Source of the DNA: Zingiber officinale
Taxonomy: Eukaryota; Streptophyta; Magnoliopsida; Zingiberales; Zingiberaceae
NCBI RefSeq assembly: GCF_018446385.1
Contig: NC_055996.1
Span: 47,104,365-47,168,364, forward strand
DNA: 64,000 bases
Reading direction: 5' to 3'
Position numbers and translations under genes: made by a program. The notes under the pieces were generated by a model. That model did no database searches. It was given only the letters and a program-made list of their open reading frames with translations, and had not been told where the DNA came from. Of this stretch, positions 45,451 through 56,346 are shown one piece after another (within the stretch, counting starts at the first letter, position 1; every line of letters begins with the position of its first letter).

Positions 45451-46700
45451 ATGGCACGAGGACGCCCAGCTAGAAGGGCACTAGCTACTGAGCCCCAGCA
45501 AGAGGCTGGCAGTTCAGTGCCTCCTCCAGACCTTACAGCATTAGTGGCTCAGTTACAGTAGCAGCTAGCTGAACAGCAACAGGAAATAGCCACCTTAAAG
45601 GCTAATCAACAGAGTACCCCCACAGTCACCCCGAAACCGAATTTGACGACTCCGGTAGTCTTAGAGGTTCCACCAGCTCAGCCTACAACACCAGCACCAG
45701 CACCAGCACCAGCACCAGCAGCTGAGCCAAGAAAGGAAGCCTACCTGATCCAGTGGCAGCGGGTCAAGCCAGAGAACTTCTCAGGCACTAGTGAACCATG
45801 GGATGCACAAGCCTGGTTCAAAACACTGGAGAGCACGATGGAGCTTCTGGACTGGCCAGAACACGAGAAGGTGAAGTGTGCCTCCTTCTGCCTGACAGGA
45901 GAATCAGAACGAAGCGCCCAGTGAACCAGATGTCATGGGCTGACTTCGAGAAGGAGTTCTTCGAGGAGTTCTTTCATATACGGGTTACAAACCGCCACTA
46001 CGATGAGTTCACTGAGTTTCGTCAAGGCAACCTTTCAATTGAGGAAGCCGTGAAGAAATTCAACAGGTTGGCTCGTCTTTGCCCAGAGCTAGTCAGCACA
46101 GAGAAGGAACGAATCCGGTTGATGCTCAAGATGCTGAGGCCAGAGATAGCAGTGAACATGGCTGGTGGCATACATAGGCCACAAACGACAGAGGAGTTAG
46201 TGAGCAGTGCCTTGACCACAGAGCATTACCAGAACAGCATAAAGCAGCAGAAGCAAGTCTCCTCAGAGTCCAAAGGCCAAGGAAACTCTCACACTCAAAA
46301 ACAGCAAGGTCACAGCTCTACCTGGAAAGGGAACTCCAACAGCAAGCGCAAATCAGGGAGTGACCCAAAAGGAGGACCATCTAGCAAGCGACCCAGTTAT
46401 CCAAAGTGTGCTACTTGTGGGAAATTCCACCCAGGGGTTTGTCGCAAGGGCACACGAGGATGCTTTGAATGTGGACAAGAAGGGCACATAGCCAAGCAGT
46501 GCCCGAACAAGACCGGTCTTCCTCAGCCACAGCAGATTCAGTATGCAGGCCAGCCAGCTCAGTTATATCAGATGCAGGCCGCTCTAGAAGGTCCAGGGCA
46601 GATTAGAAGCCCCTCCAGCTATGGCGAATGCGAGGATCTACTCACTCACCAGAGAGGACGTAGCCAATGCCTCGACAGTTGTCACAGGTCAGATTAGCAT
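45451..46700 (+). pseudogene. Gypsy-B gag (capsid and CCHC knuckle)
   Basis: ATG 45451 starts MARGRPARRALATEPQQEAG. Codon 37 is TAG where Gypsy-A reads Gln. An Ala-Pro repeat (PAPAPAPAPA) and the capsid YLIQWQRVKPENFSG follow. At about 45900 a deletion of roughly 28 bp removes the DARMWWERI stretch present in Gypsy-A and shifts the frame. The capsid then continues to 46697 with FEKEFFEEFFHIRV, EEAVKKFNRLARL and the nucleocapsid knuckle CFECGQEGHIAKQCPN, after an upstream CATCGKFHPGVC. Gag would form the virus-like particle and package RNA. Confidence 0.9.
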
Positions 46701-47229
46701 TTTTCAGTATAGTGCTACTGTTCTATTTGATACTGGGGCAACCCATTCATATATAGCCAGGCTGTTCTCCGAAAAATTAGAAATACCCTCCGAGGTACTC
46801 AGTGGTCAGTTTTTGACGGCACTACCTTCAGGAGATATCATGGCATCCACGCACTGGCTCAGAGCAGTGCCGGTCATTATAGCAGACAGGGAACTCTTTT
46901 GTGATCTGATCCTGCTGGAGATGACTGACTACGACGTCATCCTTGGAATGGACTTCCTGATCAGATACGGTGCTTCCATAGAGTGCCGTAAATAGAAAGT
47001 CGTATTCCAACCCGAAGCAGAAGCATAGTTCGAGTACATCGGAGAACCAAAGAGAAAAACCAGAAAATTTCTCTCAGCTATGAAGGCACAGAAGTTGATG
47101 GATTCGGGATGTACGGGGTACTTAGCACATGTAGTCAATACCAGCCAGGACAAGGACCAACAGCTAGCAGGGGTCCGAGTTGTATGTGACTACCCAGCAG
47201 TCTTCCCTGAAGAGTTACCAGGCCTATGT
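46621..47229 (+). pseudogene. Gypsy-B aspartic protease region
   Basis: In a frame shifted from gag, MANARIYSLTREDVANASTV leads to the active site FDTGATHSYI (Asp near 46729) and [20 protein letters not shown], the second conserved protease block. A TAG at 46993 interrupts where Gypsy-A has Gln, and another follows near 47026. The linker to RT then shifts frame near 47226. The protease would cut the Gag-Pol polyprotein. Confidence 0.87.
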
Positions 47230-48682
47230 CAGGGAGATTGAATTTGAGATAGAGCTCTTCCCCGGCACCAATCCTATTTCCAAAGCGCCATATCGCATGG
47301 CTCCAGCAGAATTGAAGGAACTTCAGGAGCAACTACAGGAGTTGCTTGACAAGGGCTTCATATGCCCTAGTCACTCACCATGGGGAGCGCCTGTACTGTT
47401 CGTGAAGAAGAAGGATGGAAGCATGCGGCTATGCATAGACTACAGGGCACTGAATCAGGTCACGATCAAGAACAGGTATCCTCTTCCCAGAATAGATGAC
47501 CTGTTCGACCAGTTAAAGGGAGCAGCAGTGTTCTCTAAGATTGACCTCAGTTCAAGATATCACCAAGTCAGAGTCAAGGAGGGTGATATACCGAAGACAG
47601 CATTTAGAACCAGATACGGACATTACGAGTTCGTAGTCATGCCCTTTGGCGTGACCAATGCTCCAGCTACATTCATGGATCTCATGAATAGAGTATTCAG
47701 GGAGTATTTAGATAAGTTTGTTATTGTGTTTATCGATGACATTCTTATCTACTCAGGAACTCAGGAAGAACATGCAGAGCACCTGAAGACAGTACTACAG
47801 ACACTTCAGCAGAATCAGCTATATGCCAAGTTCACGAAATGTGAATTCTGGCTTGATCAGGTGTCTTTCCTAGGTCACATCATCTCAAAGGATGGTGTCA
47901 TGGTAGACCCCAGCAAAATAGAAGCAGTAAGTAACTGGAAGAGACCGAAGAACGCCAGTGAGATCAGAAGCTTTCTGGGATTAGCAAGTTATTATAGAAA
48001 GTTTGTAGAGGACTTCTACAGGATAGCCTCCCCACTGACAGCTCTCACCAGGAAGAACAGGAAATTTCAGTGGACAGAGGACTATGGGAACAGCTTTAGC
48101 GAGCTAAAAAGAAGATTGACCAGTGCTCCCATTTTGGCTCTACCAGACAACACCAGCAGCTTTGACATCTATAGTGATGCCTCTAAGTTGGGACTAGGAG
48201 CAGTATTGATGCAAAACGGCAAGGTGATCGCCTATGCCTCCAGACAACTCAAGGATTATGAGAATAATTACCCTACTCATGACCTGGAGCTTGCAGCAGT
48301 AGTGTTCGCTCTCAAAATTTGGAGACATTACTTATATGGAGCTCAGTGCAGAGTGTATACAGATCATCAGAGTCTGAAGTACTTCTTCACTCAGAAGGAT
48401 CTGAACATGCGACAGCGCAGATGGCTTGAGCTGGTCAAAGACTACGATATAGATATCCTCTACCATCCAGGGAAAGCCAATAAGGTAGCTGACGCACTTA
48501 GCCGAAAATCCAGTGCTACCTTATTATCTCTTACAGCCATGTCACCGCCCCTCCAGAAGGAGATCGTAGATTTCGGTCTAGAACTCATCGTTGGACAACT
48601 CTCTACTATGACCTTAGAGTCTACCTTGCTTGGTGATATTCAGTCAGAGACCCTGAAATTCAGAAAATCAAGCAAGGGCTAG
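47230..48682 (+). pseudogene. Gypsy-B reverse transcriptase and RNase H
   Basis: One open stretch of about 480 codons, the longest in this element. RT motifs in order: [48 protein letters not shown], the catalytic FIDDILIYS (47726-47752) and [16 protein letters not shown] tether follows with [15 protein letters not shown]. RNase H has [46 protein letters not shown] and [17 protein letters not shown] reads RYHQV here. The frame ends at 48682 just before the integrase. Domains look complete, but they cannot be translated with gag. Confidence 0.92.
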
Positions 48683-50011
48683 CAGAATCAGAAAGTAGAG
48701 AATTCAGAGTGTCCGATAGCGGGGTGTTGTATTTTGGTGACAGACTCTGTGTTCCAGATCAGGAGGAGCTACGGAGACAGATTTTAGATGAGGCTCACAA
48801 GACTCCCTATGCGATGCATCCAGGTTCCACCAAAATGTATCAAGAACCATTTTTGGTGGCCCGGGATGAAGCGAGACATCGCCAGATATGTTAGCATCTG
48901 CCTCACCTGTCAGAGGGTCAAGGCAGAACATCAGCGACCAGGAGGAGTTCTGCAGCCTATACAGATTCCAGAATGGAAGTGGGAGGATATCTCCATGGAT
49001 TTCATAGTGGGACTGCCCAGAACCACGAATGGTTTTGACGCCATCTGGGTAATAGTCGACAGGTTGACTAAATCAGCCCACTTCTTAGCTATCAAGATAT
49101 CCTACTCCATGGAGAAGCTAGCTCAGTTGTATCTCCAGGAGATCGTCAGACTACATGGAGTCCCACGAACCATCATTTCAGACAGAGACAGTAGATTCAC
49201 ATCACACTTCTGGGAGTGTGTACAGTCAGCGTTGGGCACTAAGTTAAAGTTCAGCACAGCATTCCATCCTCAGACAGATGGTCAGACGGAGCGAGTAAAC
49301 CAGGTACTCGAAGATATGCTCCGAGCGTGTGCCCTAGACTTCAAGGGAAGTTGGTGCAGATATCTGGGCTTAGCAGAATTTGCATACAACAACAGCAATC
49401 AGGCCACTATCGGCATGACACCCTACGAGGCTCTCTACGGGCGGAGGTGTAGATCTCCAATCTGCTGGTATGAGGGTGGTGAACAGAAAGAACTAAAACT
49501 TCAGACAGATCTAGTAGCAGATACCACAGCAGCTATACAGCAGATCTGTCAGAGGATAGAGACAGATACACGGCGCAGACCCTTAGAGTTCTCAGTTGGG
49601 GATTCAATGTTCCTCAGAATGGCTCCCATGAAGGGAGTAATGCGTTTTGGGAAAAAGGGCAAGCTAAGTCCCAGATATGTGGGACCATACCTTATCAGTA
49701 GAAGAGTGGGCAAGGTAGCATATGAGCTAGAGCTACCCCAGGAAATGTCAGCTGTCCACAACGTATTTCATGTCTCTATGCTGAAGAAGCATACCCCAGA
49801 TGCCACCCAGGTGATTGCGCCCCAGTTGGTACAGATCCGCGAGGACCTCAGCTATAATAGTCAGCCTATTCAGATAATAGACCGAGCAGTTAAGAAATTA
49901 CGGAACAAGGAAGTACCATTAGTCAAAGTCATTTGGCACAGTCACACAGCAGAAGAGGCAACTTGGGAGACAGAAGCCAGCATGAGACAGAAGTACCCAG
50001 AATTGTTCTAA
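48683..50011 (+). pseudogene. Gypsy-B integrase with chromodomain
   Basis: 48683-48790 carries the start in another frame. From 48788 one frame of 407 codons covers the cysteine pair ICLTCQRVK and the catalytic core (MDFIVGLPRTTNGFDAIWVI, IISDRDSRFTSHFW, TERVNQVLEDM, giving D, D, E). The GPY-like region is FGKKGKLSPRYVGPYLI and VFHVSMLKKH. The terminal chromodomain-like stretch is RNKEVPLVKVIWHSH to WETEASMRQKYPELF. The stop at 50009 lies 38 bp before the 3' LTR, the normal compact layout. Against family expectation a segment around QRIETDTRRR is shortened. Confidence 0.92.
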
Positions 50012-50046
50012 GTTCGAGGACAAACTTTTTATAAGGTATGGAGGAT

Positions 50047-52505
50047 TGTAACGCCCAAAAATTCTCAAACTTGCATTAGAATTATTCTGTGATTTTTCTG
50101 GATGTTTTAGATATTTTTCCGGAATTTTCCGAGTAGCGGAAGTTGCAAAACTAATAGAAAAGTAAAATGGTTTAAGCGGGAATCGAACCCGGGATCTCTC
50201 GGGTCCGCTAAACCTTTAGTTAGCCTTAGTAACCGGTGAACCCAGCAGGGCCGTGCTGAAAGAAAAGGAGAATCAAATATATTTATATTTAAGTTGGGCT
50301 TAGTTATCCGCTTAGTATAAATAGGAAAAAAAAAACTTAAGTGTGGGTTTGGTTTAATTTGGTTCGGCATCCCTCTCCTCACAAAACCTCACGCCAATTC
50401 TTTTCTCCAAACCCTCACCGACGTCAACCCCTCCTTCCTCTCCTTCTCTCGGCGCCAACACCCAAACAACCTAGGGTTCTCTCCCTAGGGCCCCAAGGTC
50501 ACTTTCCGGCGACGATTTCAGCACGAAGACGTTCCCCTCCACGAGTAGAGCACGTGGACGCGAGCGGATCGTCGAGAAGTCGTCTCCACCGAAATTTCTA
50601 GCGATTAGATTTGTAAAAAATCTAGCACACAAGGTAAGAAACCCCTCACCTGCAGTATAAGTAGCTCCGTTTGGTTTTATACGCACTAGTTTAGCTATAT
50701 GCTGTTTTTATTGACGCATAGGGTGAATTTGACCCTCCTCGCAGATTTAGGGATTTAGTGAGTACTTCTAGATGGGCTGGACACGTATTCCCTCTTCAGT
50801 GGGGGTTCCTAGATGTTGTCGGGTGCCTATAAGTGGTCTCCCTAATAGAGGGGAGAGTTGGGGCACACTAGGTGTTCGATAAAATAGCTAGTTAAGTTAA
50901 AATGCAAATTAGACATTTTAATAGCTCAGTTAAATGCATTAGAAGCATTTAAATCAGTAAATCAGTTTATTTTAGCTTATATGGGACTACGGTCCAATGG
51001 GTGGGCTCCCACAGTCGCCTCTAGGTTCAGACAACCTAGCTCTAGGTTCAGATAACCTAGAAACAGCAAGTTAAAACAGTTAGTTATATTCAGTATTTTA
51101 CTTTCAGTGGCACTGTACTGGATCAGATATCCATTGGGTTGGACTCCCACAGTCGTCCCTAGGTTTAGATAGCCTAGTTAACCCTACTAAATTCGGGACT
51201 TGCAAACCCGGGTCTAGTTAGGGATGCGCGCACAGCAAGTACAGTTGCCAGGGCCCATCAGCAGCATGTTTAGTATTTTCACTTACTATATGTATATGGT
51301 TTTCAACCTTTCACAAAGTAGTTTGCGAATTCAGTACAGTCCTAGCTGTAGCTCAGTTTTTAGTATCAGCTTAGTTCTTTATTGATACCATGTGATTGAT
51401 ATCATGTTCAGCTTTAGATATGTCATGATTGTATGCTTATATGCCATGCCATGTTTAGTTTATTCAGTATACTTAGCATATCCTTTCAAACAGCATGATT
51501 TAAAATCATATTTGCATCGTATGCATGTTTTAGTGAGGTAGATGGTTTCTTACTAAGCTTTTTAGCTTACAGATACTATTTTCCTTATACTGCAGATACA
51601 GGTAAAAGGAAAATGGACTAGCAGAGGAAGCTAGAGGCCAATGCAAAGATGGTGTGTGTGGTAGGAACTGGAATAAAAGATTCTTAGGGGACTTAGCAAG
51701 TTTAAACCGTAGAACTCTTTAGTGTTTTACTTTCATGCACGTTTAGTTGTGTAATGCTATGAATCAGTGAACTATGTGTCATGTTAAGTTTAGAATACTA
51801 GTTTTATGTTATTAGAATGTTTCTCATGTAGTGTATAACTCATATGTGAGATTTTGGCACGCCTAAGTGCTGAAATCAGAGTTTCAGGCTGAAATCAGAG
51901 TTTCAGGCTAAAATCAGAACTCTGATCGGTCTACAGACCGATCAGGGAGTGGGTTGTGCCGCTGGATCGGTCAGCTGACCGATCCATGCGCGAACAGAGA
52001 GTTGGCCTCTGTTATGGATCGGTCAGCCGACCGATCCAATTTGCGAACAGAGAGCACTGACGCTCACTGATCGGTCAGCCGACCGATCAGTGTGCTACTG
52101 GATCGGTCAAGCCGACCGATCAGGGTACTCCTGGATCGGTCGGTAGACCGATCCAGCCGCATATAGAGGCGAGGGAGCATATGGATCGGTCTGTCGACCG
52201 ATCCATAGAGTTTTTCCGTGCCAGTAACAAGCTGGATCGATCACGGGATCGATCCGACAGCCCAATCGATCTATGGATCGATTGAAGTGCCTGATTACAG
52301 CTAGCAGGCCATCCGAGGGGCATAGATTATCTTCCCTAACATGTGTACAACTCCTAGGTACACCTAGAACACTAAGTTAAACTTTACAGCATTTAGTTCA
52401 GTAAAATTTTAAATTAGCCAGTTTTCATTCCGCATTAATAGTCCAGCACAGCAAAACTGTAGCGACCGGCCTCGCAGCCTAGTCAGTAGGAGGCGGGGCG
52501 TTACA
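50047..52505 (+). repeat. Gypsy-B 3' LTR
   Basis: Preceded by the purine-rich AGGTATGGAGGAT. Same structure and length as the 5' LTR, with the palindrome array at 51923-52290. It ends 8 bp before the stop codon of the CACTA-2 protease gene (52513). Confidence 0.93.
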
Positions 52506-52512
52506 TTTATAC

Positions 52513-53580
52513 CTAGTAATGAATATAGTCTAGTACGCAATCCGCCCATTCGGATCGCACTTCGTCAATTTCTTCGTTAGAGTAAATTGTTTTCATGAAC
52601 TGTTAACAAACCCAGATTATATTAGTAAAAAAATCAGTAATGAAGAAGCAAAGTCAAATAAAAGAAATTATTTGAGAAAATTGAGAATATGTCAAATATT
52701 ACCATTAAGCTAAGTGAATCCTTCTCACCGGTAGAATTTCCTTCAATAATTTCTCTCATAAATTTCATCACATAAAACCCACATTATTTAGCATCAGGTT
52801 GTCAAGGACCCTATGTTAACAAAAAATTATCAACGAATAATGCACAGTTAAATATTTTTAAATTAATCACAAGTAAACATATGTGTGTATATATAATATA
52901 CAAACCTTTACGACTTTCCACATAGGCTTCTTTTTCCCTTTCCTTTGCTTGTGTGAATTGAACAATTTCAAGCTCCTTTGTACAACAAGAGTTGATGTAT
53001 GATTAATAAATTAAATTAAATGCTTAATTAAAAAATAAATATGTACTCACATATCCACTACATATTTCCAGTCCTCATAACGATTGTGATGATTAAATGA
53101 ATCGAACAAATAAACCATCTCCACATAAGGGTCGATGACAGTCAAAATCCAATGACAACTATGCACAAAACAGAGTCAATGCATAAATTCAACAGAATTG
53201 TTGAAATAAATCTATTAAAAATGAAATTGTAATATTTATTTACCCAACATTATGAGATGCCAAAACTAGCTGATTTTTTGTTGCACCACTCAGCCTATCA
53301 GCCAAAACACTTGCCTAGCTATTCAAGTATTCAATCTTTTCATTTTTGTCAAGTTTGGATACATATGGCATTACTGGAAGCGTTTGTGGATCCAAAAATC
53401 TGAACTTATCCCTAATGAACAGATTAGGGATAAGTTAACTAATAGAATACTAATAAGTTAATTAGTAAAACGTAAGAACAGTGCAATAAATATTAATAAG
53501 TAAGAGAATTACTCAATATAAGGATCAACGTCAACATCATTTTCCAAGACATAACGATGTGCTTGATGCAATGGACTATG
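52513..53580 (-). pseudogene. CACTA-2 Ulp1-like (C48) cysteine protease exons
   Basis: Exons, minus strand: end of a chimeric exon 53580-53513 ([19 protein letters not shown]), then 53411-53244 (DKFRFLDPQTLPVM, ADRLSGATKNQLVL), 53158-53051 (GCHWILTVIDPYVEMVYLFD), 52975-52906 (LKLFNSHKQRKGKKKPMW), 52810-52703 (QPDAK, stop, CGFYVMKFMREIIEG) and 52599-52513 to a stop. All joins are GT-AG and keep frame. The HW, the Asp of LFDS and the QPD...CG layout match the His-Asp-Gln-Cys site of Ulp1/SUMO proteases often carried by plant transposons. A TAG in the second exon, TGA in GP-stop-QP and TAA just before the active Cys inactivate it. The N-terminal part was probably lost or replaced by PEPCK. Confidence 0.85.
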
Positions 53581-55931
53581 CACCAGAGCAGTGTAACCGC
53601 TGATGAAGTGATACATTGTTTGCGGTAAAGTAAGTTTGCTAACTGGTGGAAGCACGCCAAAAGCATCACATGCCAAGAGGATGACATTCTTAGGGTGCGG
53701 ACCAACACACGGTATCTTCGCATTAGGAATATACTCAATTGGATATGAAGCTTGAGTGTTCTCTGCAACATCAACAATTCCATTGAACCAAATTCCCTTT
53801 CACACAATACCAATTCACTCAAGAAGTTTGTTTCATATTGTTAATCACCTGTAATAGAGTTATCAGAGTAGTCTACTTCCCTAGTGTGTTCATCGAAAAC
53901 GACGTTTTCCAACACTGCAAGAAATTTGCAAACATTAGGACAAAAAAATATAAATGGTTCCAGTTCAAAGTGCATGTCGAGTTTGATAGGGCACTTGCCG
54001 GTTCCAAATTTGACGGCATTCCAAATGTCAGGTTCCTTCTTCTTTGATAGGTCGATACATTTTGCATAGCAACCTCCTTCAATGTTTGAAATACCATTTT
54101 CACTCCAGCAATGCTCATCATCGCCAATAAGAAGCCTGTTGTGGTATGTAGACAGAGTAGTTTTCCCTGTGCCTAAAACAACAAAGCAAAAGTCATAAGA
54201 ACAAAGAAGCCATATGGCAAAAACACTGCAGTGTAACATAATTCTACACATTTACACATGGAATGCTTCTAGTTAAGTTGCAAAGGGCAGTATAGTAACC
54301 ATGCAATGGTCAGGTGATGCACCAGAATCTCGTCCGACCAACACTTACCTGATAGTCCAAAGAAGAGGGCAACATCACCATCTTTGCCCATATTGTTGCT
54401 AGAGTGCAGGGAGAGAATGTTTCTTTTAGGCATTAGATAGTTCATCACACTGAACAAACCCTTCTTCATCTCCCCGGCATACTGTGTGCCAAGGATGACC
54501 ATTTCTTTCCTATCAAGATTAAGATCAATGCTGGTGGAGGTAGTCATGTAGTGTGTGTATCGATTACATGGAAACTGGCCAGCATTGTAAATTGTGAAGT
54601 CCGGAGTACTGAAATCCTCCAGTTCTTCAGGCGTAGGACGGATGCACCTGCAATCCTTCCAATTATTTCATGCAAAAGAGAGTTTTTATTCTTCTAGTTT
54701 ACATGTTTTCCCTTGGCATTAAGGAGAGAAAGAGGAGCTAGTTAGCTCACTAACACTAATATATGCATATGTATGATCCAGCCTGCTACTAACACAACTA
54801 TGATTCACTACTAGAGATCAACAGAACAAATTGGTCATTCACAAATACCTTGTATCATTCAGATGACATATTAGGATCTATGAGGAATTACATCAAACAC
54901 TTGATGTGCATGTGTACCTTATCCAAAGAGTTGAGGTAATTGACAACCCTCTCCCTGTTCACTAGGAAGGTGTGCTCATCCATCTCTATGTTCGGTGAGC
55001 CTTTGCATGAATAGTGCACATACATTTTGAGAAGGAACCATCAATGGAAGGATCATGAATTAGTTGTGTGGACTTACTTTCCCCACCAAAGCTCATTGGC
55101 AGTGGTTTCATCCTTGACGACGCGCTTGTCCCTCGGCGAACGGCCAGTCTTCATGCTGGACAAGGTAGCCAAGGCTTCGGTCGATGTTATGAATGATCCA
55201 TGTTCATGTTTTATGGCTTGCTCGTAGAGTTCTACAAGGAATTCGTGATTCTTTCAATGAGAATGAAATGTGATGATTTGAGTGATGAAGAGGAGATGAG
55301 AGCAGATACCGGGCGGGGAGAGGTTGTAGAGGACATGGGTAAACTTGAGGGTGCTGTCGCTGACGCTGATGGTCGGCGTCAAGTAGTGGTGGTGCTCGGC
55401 TGCGACCTTGGTCGCCTCCGCCTTCCTGGCCGGATCGCCCCTCACCACCTTCGGCCCTGTCTCCCTCGTCAGCGACGCCAATGAATCACTGCGCACAGCA
55501 CGATTTCATTACAAGAAACGCGAGAGAAAGATTGGATTCCACCTTCTTGTTCTCAAGAATTATTTCCTTTTAGGTTTAGAAAAATCGATCCGCCGGTGGC
55601 CCACCAGTATCCGGCAAGGAATCTGGATGTTTCCCCCTTTTTTTATTATTGAGAAAGAGATGTTTGTTTGGAGATTAAATATTGACCTGATGGATTGGAG
55701 CAGGAGCTTCTGGCGCTCCTCCTCTGAGATGGTGGCAAAGGCAGCGTTGCCCTGCTGCGCACCGTCCTTGATGGGGGTGGTCGGCGCCGACCTCTTCTTC
55801 TGCAGGGAGTGCAGTTCATCGATGGTCTTCGCCTTCACCGGCGGCGCGCTGTCGTCATGGCAGATCCCGTTCTCCGATTTCATCCTCCCGTGCGTCTGGA
55901 TCTTCGGCAGCCCATTGGAGAACGCCGCCGC
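53581..55931 (-). pseudogene. Captured phosphoenolpyruvate carboxykinase (ATP) gene fragment
   Basis: PEPCK turns oxaloacetate plus ATP into phosphoenolpyruvate and CO2 in the cytosol. Exons on the minus strand: 55931-55687 (5' end cut), 55488-55310, 55231-55078, 55000-54918, 54647-54349, 54172-53999, 53914-53849, 53762-53581, about 460 of some 650-670 residues. Clear matches: [47 protein letters not shown], the P-loop GLSGTGKTT across a splice join, and LIGDDEHCW. The next Asp of the P-loop region (STDHNR in the family) is Tyr. One exon (about 34 codons after NSLDK) is missing, and the 55078/55000 join shifts frame. The intron at 53998 starts GC. The C-terminal third is absent; the last exon passes in frame into the transposon exon. 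Confidence 0.92.
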
Positions 55932-55984
55932 TCACCAGGAAACGAGAAGGAGCACAACGTCGTATGAGGAGAAGGAAAGATAAA

Positions 55985-56343
55985 TGACTTAGATTTGGGA
56001 ACACGAAAACACAGCGCCTAAAAGAAAACAACGAGGGAAAGGAAAATAGCGAAGGGGAGAAATGACCAAATTCAATTACAACGGTTTTTTCAAAACTGTT
56101 GTCGTAGCCGCTAAAAACGCGGATAAAGACAACGGTTTATAAAACCGTTGTAAAAAGTGTTGTCGTTTTAAAAAAAAGTCACTCAATGACAACAGTTTTG
56201 CTAAAACCGTTGTCTTTTATATTTAATTGGGAGTTCAAAGACAACGATTTTGACAAAAACCGTTGTCTTTGAACAAATACGCAACGCTTTATCTTAAAAC
56301 CGTTGTCGTAGGGGTGTTGTCGTTTGCAGTTTTTGTTGTAGTG
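55985..56343. repeat. CACTA-2 right subterminal repeats and terminal inverted repeat
   Basis: From about 56080, pairs of ACAACGG and CCGTTGT with short spacers, then the end TGCAGTTTTTGTTGTAGTG (56325-56343), followed by the target duplication ttt. 55985-56080 joins the captured PEPCK to the repeats and may include its promoter or leader. Confidence 0.88.
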
Positions 56344-56346
56344 TTT

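Larger units (their letters stand above)
41997..52505 (+). mobile_element. Gypsy-B: Tekay/Del-like chromovirus with nested TRIM
   Basis: 10.5 kb on the plus strand (9.7 kb without the TRIM and its duplication), LTRs of 2457 and 2459 bp, target duplication tttat (41992-41996, 52506-52510). Gag, protease, RT-RNase H and integrase-chromodomain are in the standard chromovirus order. The LTRs are nearly alike and the pol frames long, so it is the younger of the two chromoviruses, though it also has stops and shifts. Confidence 0.95.
30878..56343 (-). mobile_element. CACTA-2: Pack-CACTA carrying a PEPCK-protease chimera, with nested retrotransposons
   Basis: Ends are CACTACAACAAAAACTGCAA on the left and its complement on the right, with subterminal ACAACGG/CCGTTGT palindromes and the 3-bp target duplication ttt (30875-30877, 56344-56346). 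Total 25.5 kb; removing Gypsy-A, Gypsy-B and their duplications leaves about 5.65 kb. Its genes run on the minus strand from the right end: captured PEPCK exons (55931-53581), then Ulp1-like protease exons (53580-52513). No tnp2 transposase domain is present, so it needed an autonomous partner. Deleting it and one ttt restores the Copia-3 gag frame context exactly. Confidence 0.93.

Noticed and set aside
53513..55983. Functional host PEPCK gene
   Set aside because: The 5' end is cut, one exon is missing, a splice join shifts frame, the C-terminal third is replaced by transposon exons, and everything lies between CACTA ends with a target duplication.
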